DNA of 64,000 nucleotides from Cryptomeria japonica (taxonomy: Eukaryota > Streptophyta > Pinopsida > Cupressales > Cupressaceae), in the NCBI RefSeq assembly GCF_030272615.1, contig NC_081406.1, positions 168,910,361 through 168,974,360 on the forward strand, given 5' to 3'. The position numbers were made by a program, and so were the translations under genes. A model generated the notes under the pieces. That model saw nothing but the letters and a program-made list of their open reading frames with translations, was not told the DNA's origin and did no database searches. Below are positions 1 to 10,951 of the stretch, piece after piece (the first letter of the stretch is position 1; every line of letters begins with the position of its first letter).

Positions 1-525
1 GTGCAGACAAGAAGAAAAATTAGAAAGAATTCATGTTTGATTTCAACTATTGAGTTGAAGACTATTAGAGAATCTTTGAAAGATAAAGATTGGTTGAATG
101 CAATGAATGAAGAACTTGACCAGATTGAGAAGAACAATACATGGTCTCTTGTTCCTAGACCAAAAAACAAAAATGTTATTGGGACAAAATGGGTATTCAA
201 AAATAAACTTAATGAGGATGGTGAAGTTGTTAGAAACAAGACAAGGTTGGTTTGCAAAGGGTATGCACAATAAGAAAGTGAAGACTATGGTGAAACCTCT
301 GCACCAGTGGCAAGACTTGAAGGTGTCAGAATGTTGATTTAAGGTATATCAAATGGATGTTAAATCAACTTTTCTGAATGGTATCTTGGAAGAAGAAGTA
401 TATATAGAACAAAAAGATGGTTTTGCATTTAGTGAAGATGAAAATATGGTTTGCAAAATACACAAGGCACTATATGAATTGAAGCAAGCTCTGAGAGCAT
501 GGTTTGAAAGATTGCATGCACATCT
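1..525 (+). pseudogene. Copia element A: reverse transcriptase N-terminal fragment
   Basis: This is the start of a Ty1/copia reverse transcriptase domain. It shows the typical order: a W-x-x-A-M-x-E-E-L block, [33 protein letters not shown], then, after a stop at 271-273 and a frame change near 340, [10 protein letters not shown] and an [20 protein letters not shown] block. It is broken by the stop, a short deletion (the LLAYA segment is missing) and a sudden end at about 525. The catalytic (Y/F)VDD region is absent here. The rest of the same element resumes at 6934, after copia B. The sequence is close to copia C at 58541-59090, so A and C belong to one family. It is dead as a gene. Confidence 0.88.
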
Positions 526-719
526 GGTGTTATGAGGTTTATATTGTTCATATGCTTTTGAGTTTGCATGTTTGACAGTTTTTGGTTATATGACTCATAT
601 ATATGTTACCGAGGTTGAATCTGATGCTTTTATGGATGATTAAGTTTGTATGATTCACCCCTCCCCTCTCATCTTGTTGGCTATTGGATCTATACTTATA
701 TTAAGTATCATAACTATCA
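526..719 (+). repeat. Truncated 5' LTR of copia B (last ~194 bp)
   Basis: This stretch is almost identical to the end of the 3' LTR at 6738-6933, including GTGTTATGAGG, the pyrimidine tract before TCTCATCTTG and the ending AACTATCA. A handful of substitutions separate the copies. The left edge sits in a short ATCTGG microhomology shared by the copia A coding sequence and the LTR, which points to a deletion joined at microhomology. Confidence 0.85.
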
Positions 720-721
720 AT

Positions 722-733
722 TGGTATCAGAGC
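722..733 (+). other. Primer binding site of copia B
   Basis: TGGTATCAGAGC follows the 5' LTR end by two bases. It is the standard plant copia site complementary to the 3' end of initiator Met-tRNA and would prime minus-strand DNA synthesis. Confidence 0.9.
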
Positions 734-783
734 TTTGGACTCTGAAAGGAAAGTTTAAAGGCACTTGAGTTAAAGATCCAAAG

Positions 784-2298
784 ATGTATAAGAGGGATGC
801 ACCGAAGCTAAACAAGTCAAGTTTCTCTACATGGCAGAAAAGGATGAAGTTACATCTATTAGGAGTTGGAGAATATGCTATCTACTATCTGGAGAATGAT
901 TTTGTTGCACCGAGCACCTATCCATTGACTATGGAAGAAATAAAGGCGAAGCAAGAACATATTCAAGCAATGATTGAAATAACATCTGCATTGACCGACT
1001 CAGAGTTTAATGATCTAGAAGGATGTACTGATGCAAAGGCAATGTGGACTAAGCTCATATCAGTATATGGAGGAGATGAACATGTTCAAAGAGAAAAAGT
1101 AGATAGTCTAAGAGGACAACTTGAATCTATGAGGATGAATGAAGGTGAGAACATAACCCAGTACAGTACAAGACTAAAGGAGATTGTAAATCAAATCAAA
1201 GGAGCAGGAGGAACTATTGAAGAAAATGATGTGACTAGTAAGTTGTTAAGAACCCTTCTACCTGCCTATGCAATCCGAGTCTCTGCAATCAATGAATTGA
1301 GGTCTGTATCCAATATGCTAGTTTCCTTGGATGCTACTATTGGTAAGCTACATGCATTTGAGTTAAGTAATTTTGATAACAGTGGATCTTCGGTAAATAA
1401 AGTTGAATCTGCATTTAGTTCTTTTCATCTGAATGAATCTAATGATTACAATGAAAGAAAGTATAAGTACTCTGAAGGAGATCACAATGGAGCAAGTGAA
1501 AGATTTCGGAAGAACATGGAAGAAGTACACAAACTGTATGAAGAAATCAGAAAGCAAGAAGAGTTTGAAGCACTATTGGCCAAAAGGTTATCGAGAGGCA
1601 AAGGTAAGTATAAAGGAAAACTACCTTTGAAATGTTTCAATTGTGATAAGATTGGACATATGTCTTCTAACTGTCCTGACAAAGATTTTACTAAAAAGAG
1701 AGATTACCGAGATGACAGATAGAAAGATAACCATTACAGAGGACACCAAGACTTCAAAAGAAGAGATAGAAAGACATGCTTAATAGCTGATGAGGAATCT
1801 AACGATGATAAATCAGATGAGACTGGTACAGAGGAAGTTGTTTATGCGGCTATCAAGGATGGATCAGATGAAGAAAGGTATGAAGAAAAAGCCCTAATAT
1901 CTCACATAAACACTAATGATTCTTGGATTATAGATAGTGGATGCTCACATCATATGACAGAAGATAAACACAAGTTTGTTATGTTAGAAGATTATGATGG
2001 AGGTTATGTTAGATTTGGTAATGATGCACCATGTCCGATAAGAGGTAAAGGATCTATAACACTTCTTGATAATGCAAGATGCAATGATGTTTATTGGGTT
2101 GAAGGTTTGAAATACAATTTGTTGAGTGTAGTACAGCTAAACAACACAGGTTACTCAATAGAATTTCAAAAAGGAATTGTCAAAGTTCATGACAAGAATG
2201 GAAAGTTAGCTGCTACTGGGACACAAACAAAAGGTAATACATTTCACCTTGACTCAACTCACAATAAGTGTTTGTATGCAAAGATTGATGATACCTAG
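784..2298 (+). pseudogene. gag: Copia B gag and protease
   Basis: The ATG at 784 lies 50 bp after the primer site. The frame runs to 2298 with one in-frame TAG at 1720-1722. The first ~280 residues are a copia capsid (UBN2-type): WQKRMKLHLLG near the N-terminus and the conserved YGGDEHVQREKVDSLRGQLE block. A CCHC zinc knuckle (CFNCDKIGHMSSNC) lies at about 1633-1674. An acidic linker leads to the aspartic protease, whose active site reads WIIDSGCSHHM at about 1924-1956. Catalytic Asp-Ser-Gly is intact. The product would form the capsid and cleave the polyprotein. The single stop makes it formally a pseudogene unless read through. Confidence 0.87.
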
Positions 2299-4967
2299 TT
2301 ATGGCATAAAAGGTTTGTCATGTTAATTTTGATAATCTGATCAAAATAAGTAAGAATTGTCGAGTAAGAGGTCTACCGAGTCTTGAAAAACCTGAGAATG
2401 CTATGTGCCGAGGATGCTAGATGGGTAAGATGACAAGATCAAGCTTTACAAGTAAGTCCTACACTTCTAAGGGAATTTTAGATCTTGTGCACACTGATCT
2501 TTGTGGTCCTATGAAAGTTCAAAGTTATTATGGTGATAAGTATTTCATATTATTTGTGGATGACTATTCAAGGATGATGTCAGTAATGTTTTTAAAAGAA
2601 AAATCAAAAGGTTTTCAAATGTTTAAATGGTACAAGGCTAGAGTTGAAAATAAAACAAGAAGACAACTGAAATGTCTTAGATCAGATAGAGGAGGAGAGT
2701 TCACTTCTGATGAGTTCAACTTATTTTGCAATGATCATGGTATTAAAAGACAAGTCTCTGCACTAAGAACTCCACAACAAAATGGAATAGCTAAAAGAAG
2801 AAACAGATCTATTATGGATTGTGCTAGAACACTAATGATTGAAAAGAAAGTTCCACAAACATTTTGGAGAGAAGCAATAAGCACAGCTGTTTACACCTTG
2901 AACCGAGTTCAATTGAAGAAAGGTACTTTGAAGACACCTTATGAAATCTGGTATGGCAAGAAACCTAATGTAAGTTATTTTAAAATCTTTGGAAGTAAAT
3001 GCTATGTTCATAAAGATGATAGAAATGGCAAGTTTGATTAGAAAAGTGAAGAAGGAACATTTCGAGGATATTCTTCTAGAAGCAAAGCATTTAAATGTCT
3101 GATCAAATCATCTAACAAAATAGTAGAAAGTGCAAATGTGAAAATTGATGAATTTGCAAAAAGAAATGATGAAGGAAACTCCAAAGAACCAGAAGACTAT
3201 GATGGATTTATCTATGTGCAACTGAGAAGTCCTACCGAGAAAACTGTTGAAGAAAATGAAGAAAATATCCAGTTATTGAGTGATGAAGAAGATCATATAG
3301 AGCCTACCGAGCCTGTATTAGCCAAGTATGTTAGAAGACATCATGCACCAAGTTAGACTATAGGAGATAAGGATGATCCAGTGATGACAAGGAATAAACT
3401 AAGACAGAATACATGTTTGATATCTAAATTTGAACCGAGAATAGTGAAAGAGGCATTTAACAGTGAAGATTGGATAAATGCTATGACTAAAGAGATTGAC
3501 CAAATCAAGAAGAATGACACATGGACACTAGTCCCAAGACTGAAGGACAAAAATGTAATCAGTACAAAGTGGATCTTCAGAAACAAGCTAAATGAAAAAG
3601 GGGAGGTCATTCGAAATAAAGCAAGACTAGTTTGCAAAGGTTATGCCCAAGAAGAAGGAATTGATTATGGTGAGACTTTTGCACCTGTTGCTAGACTTGA
3701 AGGAGTAAGAACATTGTTGGCATATGCTGCTTTCAAGAACTTCAAGGTATATCAAATGGATGTCAAATCTGCATTTCTGAATGGAATATTAGAAGAAGAA
3801 ATTTTCATTGAACAACCTGAAGGATTTGTTGAAGACAATAATAAAGATCAAGTATGTAAGTTGAACAAAGCTTTAAATGGTTTGAAACAAGCACCAAGAG
3901 CATGGTATGAAAGATTGCACTCTTATTTGATTAAGATTGGTTTTATAAGGACAAGTGAGAACAACAATATGTACATGAAGAATGATGAAAATGGAATACC
4001 GATCTCAGCCATATTAGTTGATGATATTATATTTTGTGGAAATGACTCTTTATGCAAGAACTTTGGAAATGAAATGAGCAAAGAATTTGAGATGTCATTA
4101 ATTGGTGAGATAAAGTATTTTATAGGTTTACAGATACTACAAATGAAAAATGAGATTTTCATTACTCAATCCAAGTACATAAAGGAAATCTTGAAGAAAT
4201 TTGGAATGGAGGATTCAAAACTAGTAAGTACTCCTATGACTACCAACTGTAAACTATCAAAGAATGATGAATTTGCATCTATTGATGAGACACTTTACTG
4301 ATCTATGATTGGAAACTTGCAATATGTTGTTCATAGCAGACCAGACATAGCACATGTAGTAGGTATTGTTGCAAGATTTTCTACAGATCCTAAGGAAACA
4401 CACATGACAGCAATCAAAAGAATTTTTAGATACTTAAAAGGCACTGAAGATTATGGCTTAGTATATCAGAAAGGCAATGATTTTGATTTAAAAGTTTATA
4501 CTGATGCTAATTGGGCAGGCAACATTGATGATAGGAAAAACACAAGTGGAGGAGCTTTCTTTTTAGGAGAAAGACTAGTGAGTTGGCTAAGCAAGAAACA
4601 AGGATGTGTTTCACAGTCAACAACAGAAGCTGAATACGTTGCTGCAGCACTAAATTGTACCAACATTGCATGGATCAAACAACTGTTGGAAGGTATAAAT
4701 GAGAAAGTTACTGAGCTAGTAACTATATTCTGTGACAATACTAGTGCCATTAATATTTCAAAGAATCCTGTTATGCACTCTAAGACAAAGCACATATCTA
4801 TCAAATATCATTATCTTAGAGAAGAAGCTCAAGAAAAGAAAGTGGTGTTGGAATATGTTAGCACAAAGGAGAAAATAGCAAATATCTTCACCAAGCCACT
4901 ACCAAAGGACACTTTTGAATATCTCAAAAGTAAGTTAGGGGTCCTACCCCTATCTTCTACTCACTAA
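2299..4967 (+). pseudogene. pol: Copia B integrase, reverse transcriptase and RNase H
   Basis: Relative to copia C, one T is missing near 2312, which shifts the frame. From there one frame runs to 4967, broken by stops at 2418, 3039, 3354 and 4299. Order: integrase zinc domain (H-K-R-F, then CRGC), integrase core with HTDLCGP and VDDYS, RT from about 3420 ([44 protein letters not shown]), catalytic box ILVDDII, then RNase H with YTDANWAG, TEAEYVAA and CDNTSAINIS. RT and RNase H acidic residues are present. The integrase glutamate normally found in the NG-x-x-ER motif is lysine here (NGIAKRRNR), so integrase should be inactive even without the stops. Confidence 0.88.
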
Positions 4968-5211
4968 CCGAGTTTGGTGAAAGCATCAATCCGATGACTC
5001 TATTGAATATCTTTTGGGGAGTTGATGTTGGAGTTATACACTTTAGAATGTTTTCTAAAAGTGTACTGGAATTAATAATACAGAGAATGTAACAGGAAAT
5101 AGGAATTGAAGACAAATGCTCTGACCGAGACTTAGTTGATACACAACAATAGGAAATAACTTCTTACAGAAAGAAATTATGTTTTAGTTCTATCCCTTTT
5201 GGCATTGTTGT

Positions 5212-5271
5212 CAAAGGGGGAGAAGACCAACCAATGGGGGAGAAGACCTACCAAAGGGGGAGAAGATTGAG
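5212..5271 (+). repeat. Three 20-bp tandem copies of a purine-tract unit
   Basis: Units start at 5212, 5232 and 5252. Each has the form CAAAGGGGGAGAAGACCnAC (the second reads CAATGGGGG). Each copy resembles the plus-strand priming tract at the LTR edge. Confidence 0.85.
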
Positions 5272-5407
5272 AGAAGACTACAGATTGAAATAAAGACTGA
5301 AAACAGAAGCAAAGTCTAATGTATGGGGGAGAGCATTTCAAGCATTTCAGAATCACAGCAATCCGAATCTTTTAAAGGTCAAATCAATTGGTTTTACCAT
5401 CAATGCC

Positions 5408-5419
5408 AAAGGGGGAGAT
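5408..5419 (+). other. Polypurine tract of copia B
   Basis: AAAGGGGGAGAT directly precedes the TGTTGG start of the 3' LTR, the expected place for plus-strand priming. Confidence 0.85.
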
Positions 5420-6933
5420 TGTTGGCAATATTACATTATAACAGACAATGAAAGATTGTTGACATTTCAATAAGGATATTGAGAAGGTTGTTGATTATTA
5501 TGGACATAACTGATTAAAGATGTTTTACTATCTTGATATTATTATTTTGTCATTGATGTCAAGAAATTGATTTTCTAATTCAGTATGATGTTGCCATATC
5601 TTGAGAAGTATGATATGAAGATTATAAAGAAGTCGGTAAAAGACACAGGAAAGAATATGATGAATAAGGGGATAAGGTATTCAATGGGCAACTACTACCG
5701 AGTCAAACAATGATGAGATCATGATGTTTTAGATTGTTTTAACATCATACATATGTTGTAAAATGTAAAGGTTAATACTATACTATGTTATCAAGCAAAG
5801 AACCTAGTCGGTAAACCCTAAGGTTATCGCTATTGGTTAATGAAGGCAAAATGTCTACCGAGTGAAGTTTAGTATTCACCAAGTTACAACCAAGCTATAA
5901 CAGAATGCATTAAATGTTTACATGTGATATTTAATGAAAGAAGTTGATGAGCTGGAGTGAATTAAATGATTAGTAAGCCATGGAAGAAGTTTGTTAACAA
6001 ATCTGAGGCAATGAAAAGTCAGCATGAAGATCTACAACTCAGATTGAACTGCAATACCCTAACACAAGTTCCAAGGTGAAAATGCAAGTTCCAAGGTGGG
6101 GTAAAACATTTTCAGATCAAAAGATACATTGAACCTGGACAAGATTGAAGATCTAATGGCTATGATTGATCATAGGAAATGTGATCAAGAAGATTAAGCG
6201 GTTAGAAGATTGTTTATAAATAGGAAACTGTTGATAAACAATAGATGCAGGCAAGTGTATGCACAGGGATGCTACATAGTGATTACCGAGCACATAAGCT
6301 TGAAGACCTGTTAGAATAATAGAGTATAGATGCCCAGCAGATAGACAAGATTAGTTCTATGTCTAGATTGTATTGAACAAATAGGAATTTGCTTTAGCAT
6401 TTTAGATGTGAAGTTGCAGATAGATTTTTATTACTGTTATTTTGTGAAAGTGATAGAAAATCTCTTAACCGAGTGGACTTAACAATCTTATATGTAAATC
6501 CTCTAGCAAGGTGACATTCTGATTGAGTGTTTGAAATCCTTTGACAAGGTCACTTCTAACAAAGTGAAGATCCTAATAGATCTGAGGGAAATCCCTTAAC
6601 CGGGTCACATCTAGCAATGTGTTTGTAATCTTTAACAGGATTTGCTTTTAACCGAGCATACTCTAGAAGAGTATATTTCTTAGTGGGTCCAAAATCCCAC
6701 AGTGGTTTTTCCCTATTTGGGTTTCCATGTTAAATCTGGTGTTATGAGGTTTATATTGTTCATATGCTTTTGAGTTTGCATGTTTGACAGTTTTTGGTTA
6801 TATGACTCATATATATGTTACCGAGGTTGAATTTGATGTTTTTATGGATGATTAAGTTTGTATGATTCACCCCCCCCCTCTCTCATCTTGTTGGCTATTG
6901 GATCTGTACCTATATTAAGTATCAGAACTATCA
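5420..6933 (+). repeat. 3' LTR of copia B (~1514 bp)
   Basis: It starts TGTTGGCAATATTACA after the purine tract and ends AACTATCA. Its last ~195 bp match the 5' remnant at 526-719. Its 3' third (about 6440-6720) repeats short motifs such as CTTAACCGAGT and CTAGCAAGGTGACAT, and a CCCTATTTGGGTTTCC block at about 6711 that copia A and C LTRs also carry. A polypyrimidine run at 6868-6880 precedes the end. Copia A coding sequence resumes at 6934. Confidence 0.85.
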
Positions 6934-7652
6934 AACTGATTGGTACTCTGATGGTGACAGGTTGTAAATTGTCAAAACAAGATGATTTACCATCTGTGGA
7001 TGAGAAAGAATATAGGTCTATGATTGGAAAGTTGCATTATGTTGTTCACAGTAGACCGGACATTACACATGTTGTTGGATTGGTTGTGAGATTTTAGAAA
7101 TATCCTAAGGAGACACACATGGTAGCGGTAAAAAGGATATTCAAGTATTTCAAAGGAACAATTGATTATGGTTTGTGGTATCCTTACAATGATAATTTTT
7201 CTTTAAAAGTTTTCACAGATGTAGACTGGGCTGGAAATGTTGATGACTAGAAAAGAACAACCAGTGGAGATTTATTTTTAGGATAAATATTGGTGTCTTG
7301 GATAAGAAAGAAACAATCTTATATTTCACAATCAATAGCTGAAGCAGAATTTGTGGCAACATCAATGAATTGTACTCAGGCTATATGGATGAGACATATT
7401 TTGGAAGGTTTTAAGGAAGACATGTCTGAACTGGTGACTATTCATTGTGATAACACTAGTGCTATTAATATTTCAAAAAATCATGTATTACATGCAAGAA
7501 CAAAGCACATTGAGTTGAAGTGTCACTTTCTAAGGGAAAGATTACAGGAGAAGAAAGTAAGAATGAAGTTTGTGTCTAGCAAAGAGCATTTCATAGATAT
7601 ATTCACTAAAACTTTTCCTAAGACAACTTTGAAAATCTTAGAGGTAGATTAG
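6934..7652 (+). pseudogene. Copia element A: end of RT and RNase H
   Basis: This continues the copia A pol interrupted at 525. It begins at LIGTLMVTGCKLSKQDD, matching copia C at about 59380, then shows YRSMIGKLHYVVHSRPDI and the RNase H motifs FTDVDWAG, AEAEFVATSMNC and CDNTSAINIS, ending near ILEVD. Stops interrupt it at about 7096, 7248 and 7284. Relative to copia C, about 290 bp of RT including the catalytic VDD are missing between 525 and 6934. The loss probably came with the deletion that removed most of the 5' LTR of B. Confidence 0.87.
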
Positions 7653-8003
7653 GGGTTGTACCCCTGCACAAGATCAACTAAGATGTTGGTGATGCATCAA
7701 TCCAGTGAATTCATTGAATATCTTTCAGTTTTGGATTGATGTGAAGTGTGCTACTCCTCAGGGGGGGCAGCTACGATGAGATAAACATAGATGGCAACAA
7801 TAGAGATGAAGACATCAGAGGTATTTGCACCTTTGGCATTGTTGTCAAAGGGGGAGAAGAACTAGTTGAGGAGAAGAAGAACTAGATAAACGACAGAAGA
7901 AATACAAAGGAGATGTTGAGCAGAAGAAAAAGTATATAATATATTAGTTCACTTCAGCATGATGAGGATTTTCAGTGTTGAAATCAATGCCAAAGGGGGA
8001 GAA
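7653..8003 (+). other. Copia A 3' non-coding region and polypurine tracts
   Basis: No open frame. It carries an internal purine run (CAAAGGGGGAGAAGA, 7846-7860), another G-run near 7760, and the terminal tract CCAAAGGGGGAGAA ending at 8003 directly before the LTR. Confidence 0.75.
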
Positions 8004-9493
8004 TGTTGGTATATTGGCATAACTATTGATGATATTGATGAACTAGTATAAGGACTGTTGGTGATGATACAGTTGAGATGTTGTTTGATGACTTGATGAT
8101 CAGTTTGTGTTATCATTGATGACAACTATGGTTACATTGTTCTATCGTGTTATCTAAGTCATCTATTATTTATCAGAAAGCTATGGAATGGATTTGATAG
8201 TTAACTGGCAAATAGGACTTTAACCAATAAATGTGAAATTGTGTTATGCTTAAGTAATTGGATCTAGAGATTGATGAGGAATTTGGTGTTGCGGTTTGGA
8301 ATATGTGTTTCTAACATTGTAATAAGGTCATGATCGGAACCGCATCATGTTTTGGCTATCGAAAGTCATGTTTGAGATTGACTGATGTATTTTTTGTAGG
8401 GTTTTAGTAGGGTTTAAGAATCGGTATTCAAATCTTATAACCGGTAATGATTTTGAGTTCGACGGTGTATTACATTATATTTTTAAGATGGTGATGACAT
8501 GGCTCAATCCGTGTGAAGTGTTTAAATGTTGTTTTGGCATGACCAAGAAGTGAATTTATTGGGAATGAATGAAGTGATTAGTAGAATGAGCTAAGGGTTT
8601 GAAAGTGTATCAGATCGATGTGCGATGATCATTCAATAGTTGTAATTAATTTGTAATTTGTTGCAATGGTCCATATGATAATCTGTAATGATTTGTAAAG
8701 ATCCGTGATGATATATAATGTAAATATTAGTATGGGGTTAGGGTTTTGTAAATGACTAAGTTGTAAAGTCTATTTATGGTAAGTCTGTGATGATTTACTA
8801 TGTCGGTGATCAAAAGAAGGGTGTGTGGTCGAACCTGTGTGTGTGTGCAAGAGAGAAGAAGATTGGAGCACAAAAAAATCTGTACAAGCAAGCAAAGTGT
8901 TAATTTCATATCATACATTTGTTGTTCCCTAATAGTTGCAACAGACTCAAAATCCCTTAACCGGGTAGGTCCTAATAGGCCTGATTGTATAAATCCCTTC
9001 ACTGGGTGACTCATTAGCTTGGGTTCTAAATCCTTTCACAAGGTTACTCCTAACAAATTAAGGCTCGTAATAGGGTTGAGGTAAATCCCTTATCCGAGGG
9101 ACTCCTAACAGGTTCTGCTCCTAACCAGGCATATTTGTAAGCTCCTAACCGGGCTAGACTCCTAATAAGGCGCATTTCGAAAGAGTGCAAAAATCTTGTG
9201 GGTACCCATCGTGGTTTTTTCTATTTGGGTTTCCGCATGAAAATCTTGGTTTTCATGTGTTGATTGATTTCTTATGTGTTGAGTTGATATCTTTCTATTA
9301 CATGCATGTTGATGAACATTTAGAAGAACAGTTTGATAGATCTGATCAGCGGTATGATTTTAGTTATTACCGGTACTGTTTATGAGTTATTTTGAAAATA
9401 AGTTTTTGGTGATTGTTAAAGTTTTAAAGTTTATTGTTATTATTGATTCACCCCCCCCCCCCCCCCCCTCTCAGTAATAAACAGATCCTCACA
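8004..9493 (+). repeat. 3' LTR of copia A (1490 bp)
   Basis: It begins TGTTGGTATATTGGCATAAC after the purine tract and ends TCCTCACA. Length equals the copia C 5' LTR (54451-55940, also 1490 bp), and the two share many blocks, for example GGAACCRCATCATGTTTTGG, AATCCCTTAACCGGGTAGG and CCCTATTTGGG-like sequence. Between about 8945 and 9180 a short unit, (CTCC)TAACnGGG, recurs many times. A C-run of about 18 bases lies at 9450-9468. The 5' LTR lies left of the window. Confidence 0.85.
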
Positions 9494-10660
9494 AATAACA
9501 TTACTAAAGGTGAAAAAAATATGAAATTCTTTCATCAATCCACTATGAAGTATATTAGCAAGAATAAAATTCAAAGTCTTCAAAAAGAAGATGGTATTGT
9601 GGCTATGGAGAAGAGAGAGATAGGTGATATTATTGTTTCTTTTCTTTGCTGATTTTCAAGGCAACAAAAATAACCTTAATGAGGATTTCAAGGAAATACT
9701 AGAAGTTATACCCCAAGTCATCGATGAACAAGATTAGAAAAACATGGATTGACCTGTGACTTTCTAGAAATTAATGATTTCATGTTCTCCTTTGGATCTT
9801 TCAAATCTCCAAGCCTAGATGGGTTCACAAAGTCAACTTTTTTCCAAGATTTTTGGGACATAATTGTTGATATCGCTTAAATGCTATCCAAGATTTTTTC
9901 AAAATAGGTAAATTTCTTAAACAAGTTAATGCAACTTTCATTGTTTTGATTCCCAAATCTAAGAATGTTGTTTCTATGAAAGACTTCAAACCAATCAGCC
10001 TTTGCAATACTTTATATAAGATTATCTCCAAGTTGTTGGTCAATAGGATAAAAATGGTTTTGGATAAGATGATTTCACCTAGCCAAAAAGGCTTTATTAA
10101 AGGGAGACATATTTTGGATGCAGCTCTCACCACTCATGAACTGATTCATTCTACGAAGTCCAATAAGAAATTTGTTATGATTTTTAAATTGGATATATGT
10201 AAAACTTATGATAGAATCTCCTAGCAATTTGTCATTGAGCTCCTCAAGAAATATTGGTTTACTGGCAGATTTTTGAAGATGTTGACAAAATATATGATGA
10301 CCCCTTCTTGTTTTGTGTTCATTAATGACTCACCTCGAGGTTACTTCTCTTGTGGAAGAGGGTTACGATAGGGGGATCCTCTTTCACCCAACCTTTTCAT
10401 CATTGTTGTTGAAATTTTGGGAAGAAATATTCAAAAGTACCTTAATCTTAATCTACTTAAAGGTGTTAAAGTTTCTTCCTCTTTGCCTCCCTGATCTCAC
10501 CAACAATTTGTTCATGACACTATCATATTTGGATAAGCCTCTTTTGTGGAAGTCAAACAATGAAATAAAATCCTAATGAATATGCTATGATATCAAGTAA
10601 ACACATAAACTATAATAAAATTAAGATTTCTTTCTTTCATAAGTTATGTTTATCTACCTT
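9494..10660 (+). pseudogene. LINE reverse transcriptase remnant
   Basis: A decayed non-LTR retrotransposon. It starts inside ORF2 at KGEKNMKFFHQS (normally G-D-x-N-T-K-F-F-H), runs through the RT fingers FKPISLCNTLYKIISKLLVNR and QKGFIKGRHILDA, LDICKTYDR, a G-L-R-stop-GDPLSPNLF block, FVHDTIIFG in place of the catalytic F-A-D-D, and ends near NYNKIKISFF at about 10650. Many stops and at least three frame changes are present and one catalytic Asp is replaced by His, so it is inactive. The copia A LTR abuts it at 9493/9494, so copia A probably inserted into this LINE. Confidence 0.8.
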
Positions 10661-10879
10661 TACTTATAGTACATTATATTCTTCCCTTGTTTTCTAATAA
10701 ATTGAATAACTTATTAAATTTATTCTATAAATAAATCAAGAATAAATAAAAAGGATATATAATTATATTTATTTTATTTTAAAATTCTTATATTTCCCAT
10801 TTCCTAAATGCCAAACTAGATATTCCAACTATAAAGTCATAAAATTATTATTATAGAATATTGCAATGTATCAACTCAC

Positions 10880-10951
10880 AATATTTTTAGATTGTTGAAT
10901 TCTCCAATAGAGTATGGAATTTTTCCATAAATTAAGGCATTTCTTAGCACT
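10880..10951 (-). CDS. LRR exon g (last recognisable)
   Basis: Acceptor TTTATGTTTGCAG, donor GTGAGTTGAT. It codes [20 protein letters not shown] then LKIL, matching the LVLRNC-x-I-x-G-x-IPxxIG repeat that follows exon f in the family. 72 bp, open. Between here and the LINE ending near 10660 there is no further LRR exon, so the next intron is long or the gene is cut by the LINE/copia block. Confidence 0.8.

Larger units (their letters stand above)
4968..5419 (+). other. Copia B 3' non-coding region with repeated purine tracts
   Basis: This stretch between the RNase H stop and the 3' LTR has no open frame. It holds several GGGGGAGA purine runs: three in a tandem array at 5212-5271, one near 5325 and the terminal one at 5408. 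The same layout, a purine run after GGCATTGTTGTC and another right before the LTR, occurs in copia A (7846 and 7990) and in inverted form at 18347-18600. It is therefore a family trait. Confidence 0.7.
526..6933 (+). mobile_element. Copia element B, nested in copia A
   Basis: A Ty1/copia LTR retrotransposon: remnant 5' LTR, Met-tRNA primer site, gag, protease, integrase, reverse transcriptase, RNase H, purine tract and full 3' LTR. It lies inside copia A, whose RT stops at 525 and resumes at 6934. About 1.3 kb of the 5' LTR and roughly 290 bp of the host RT (judged against copia C) are missing at the left edge, so no target duplication can be read. The coding part is the best preserved in the window, with one frameshift and a few stops, so it is a younger insertion than A. 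Confidence 0.85.

Noticed and set aside
722-733. tRNA fragments at 722, 48727, 55943 and 47364 (minus)
   Set aside because: These 12-13 bp are primer sites complementary to initiator Met-tRNA, not tRNA genes. No cloverleaf can be formed around them.
8727-9014. 95-residue minus-strand frame in the copia A LTR
   Set aside because: Lies wholly inside the LTR, overlaps a plus-strand frame of similar size and has no protein features.
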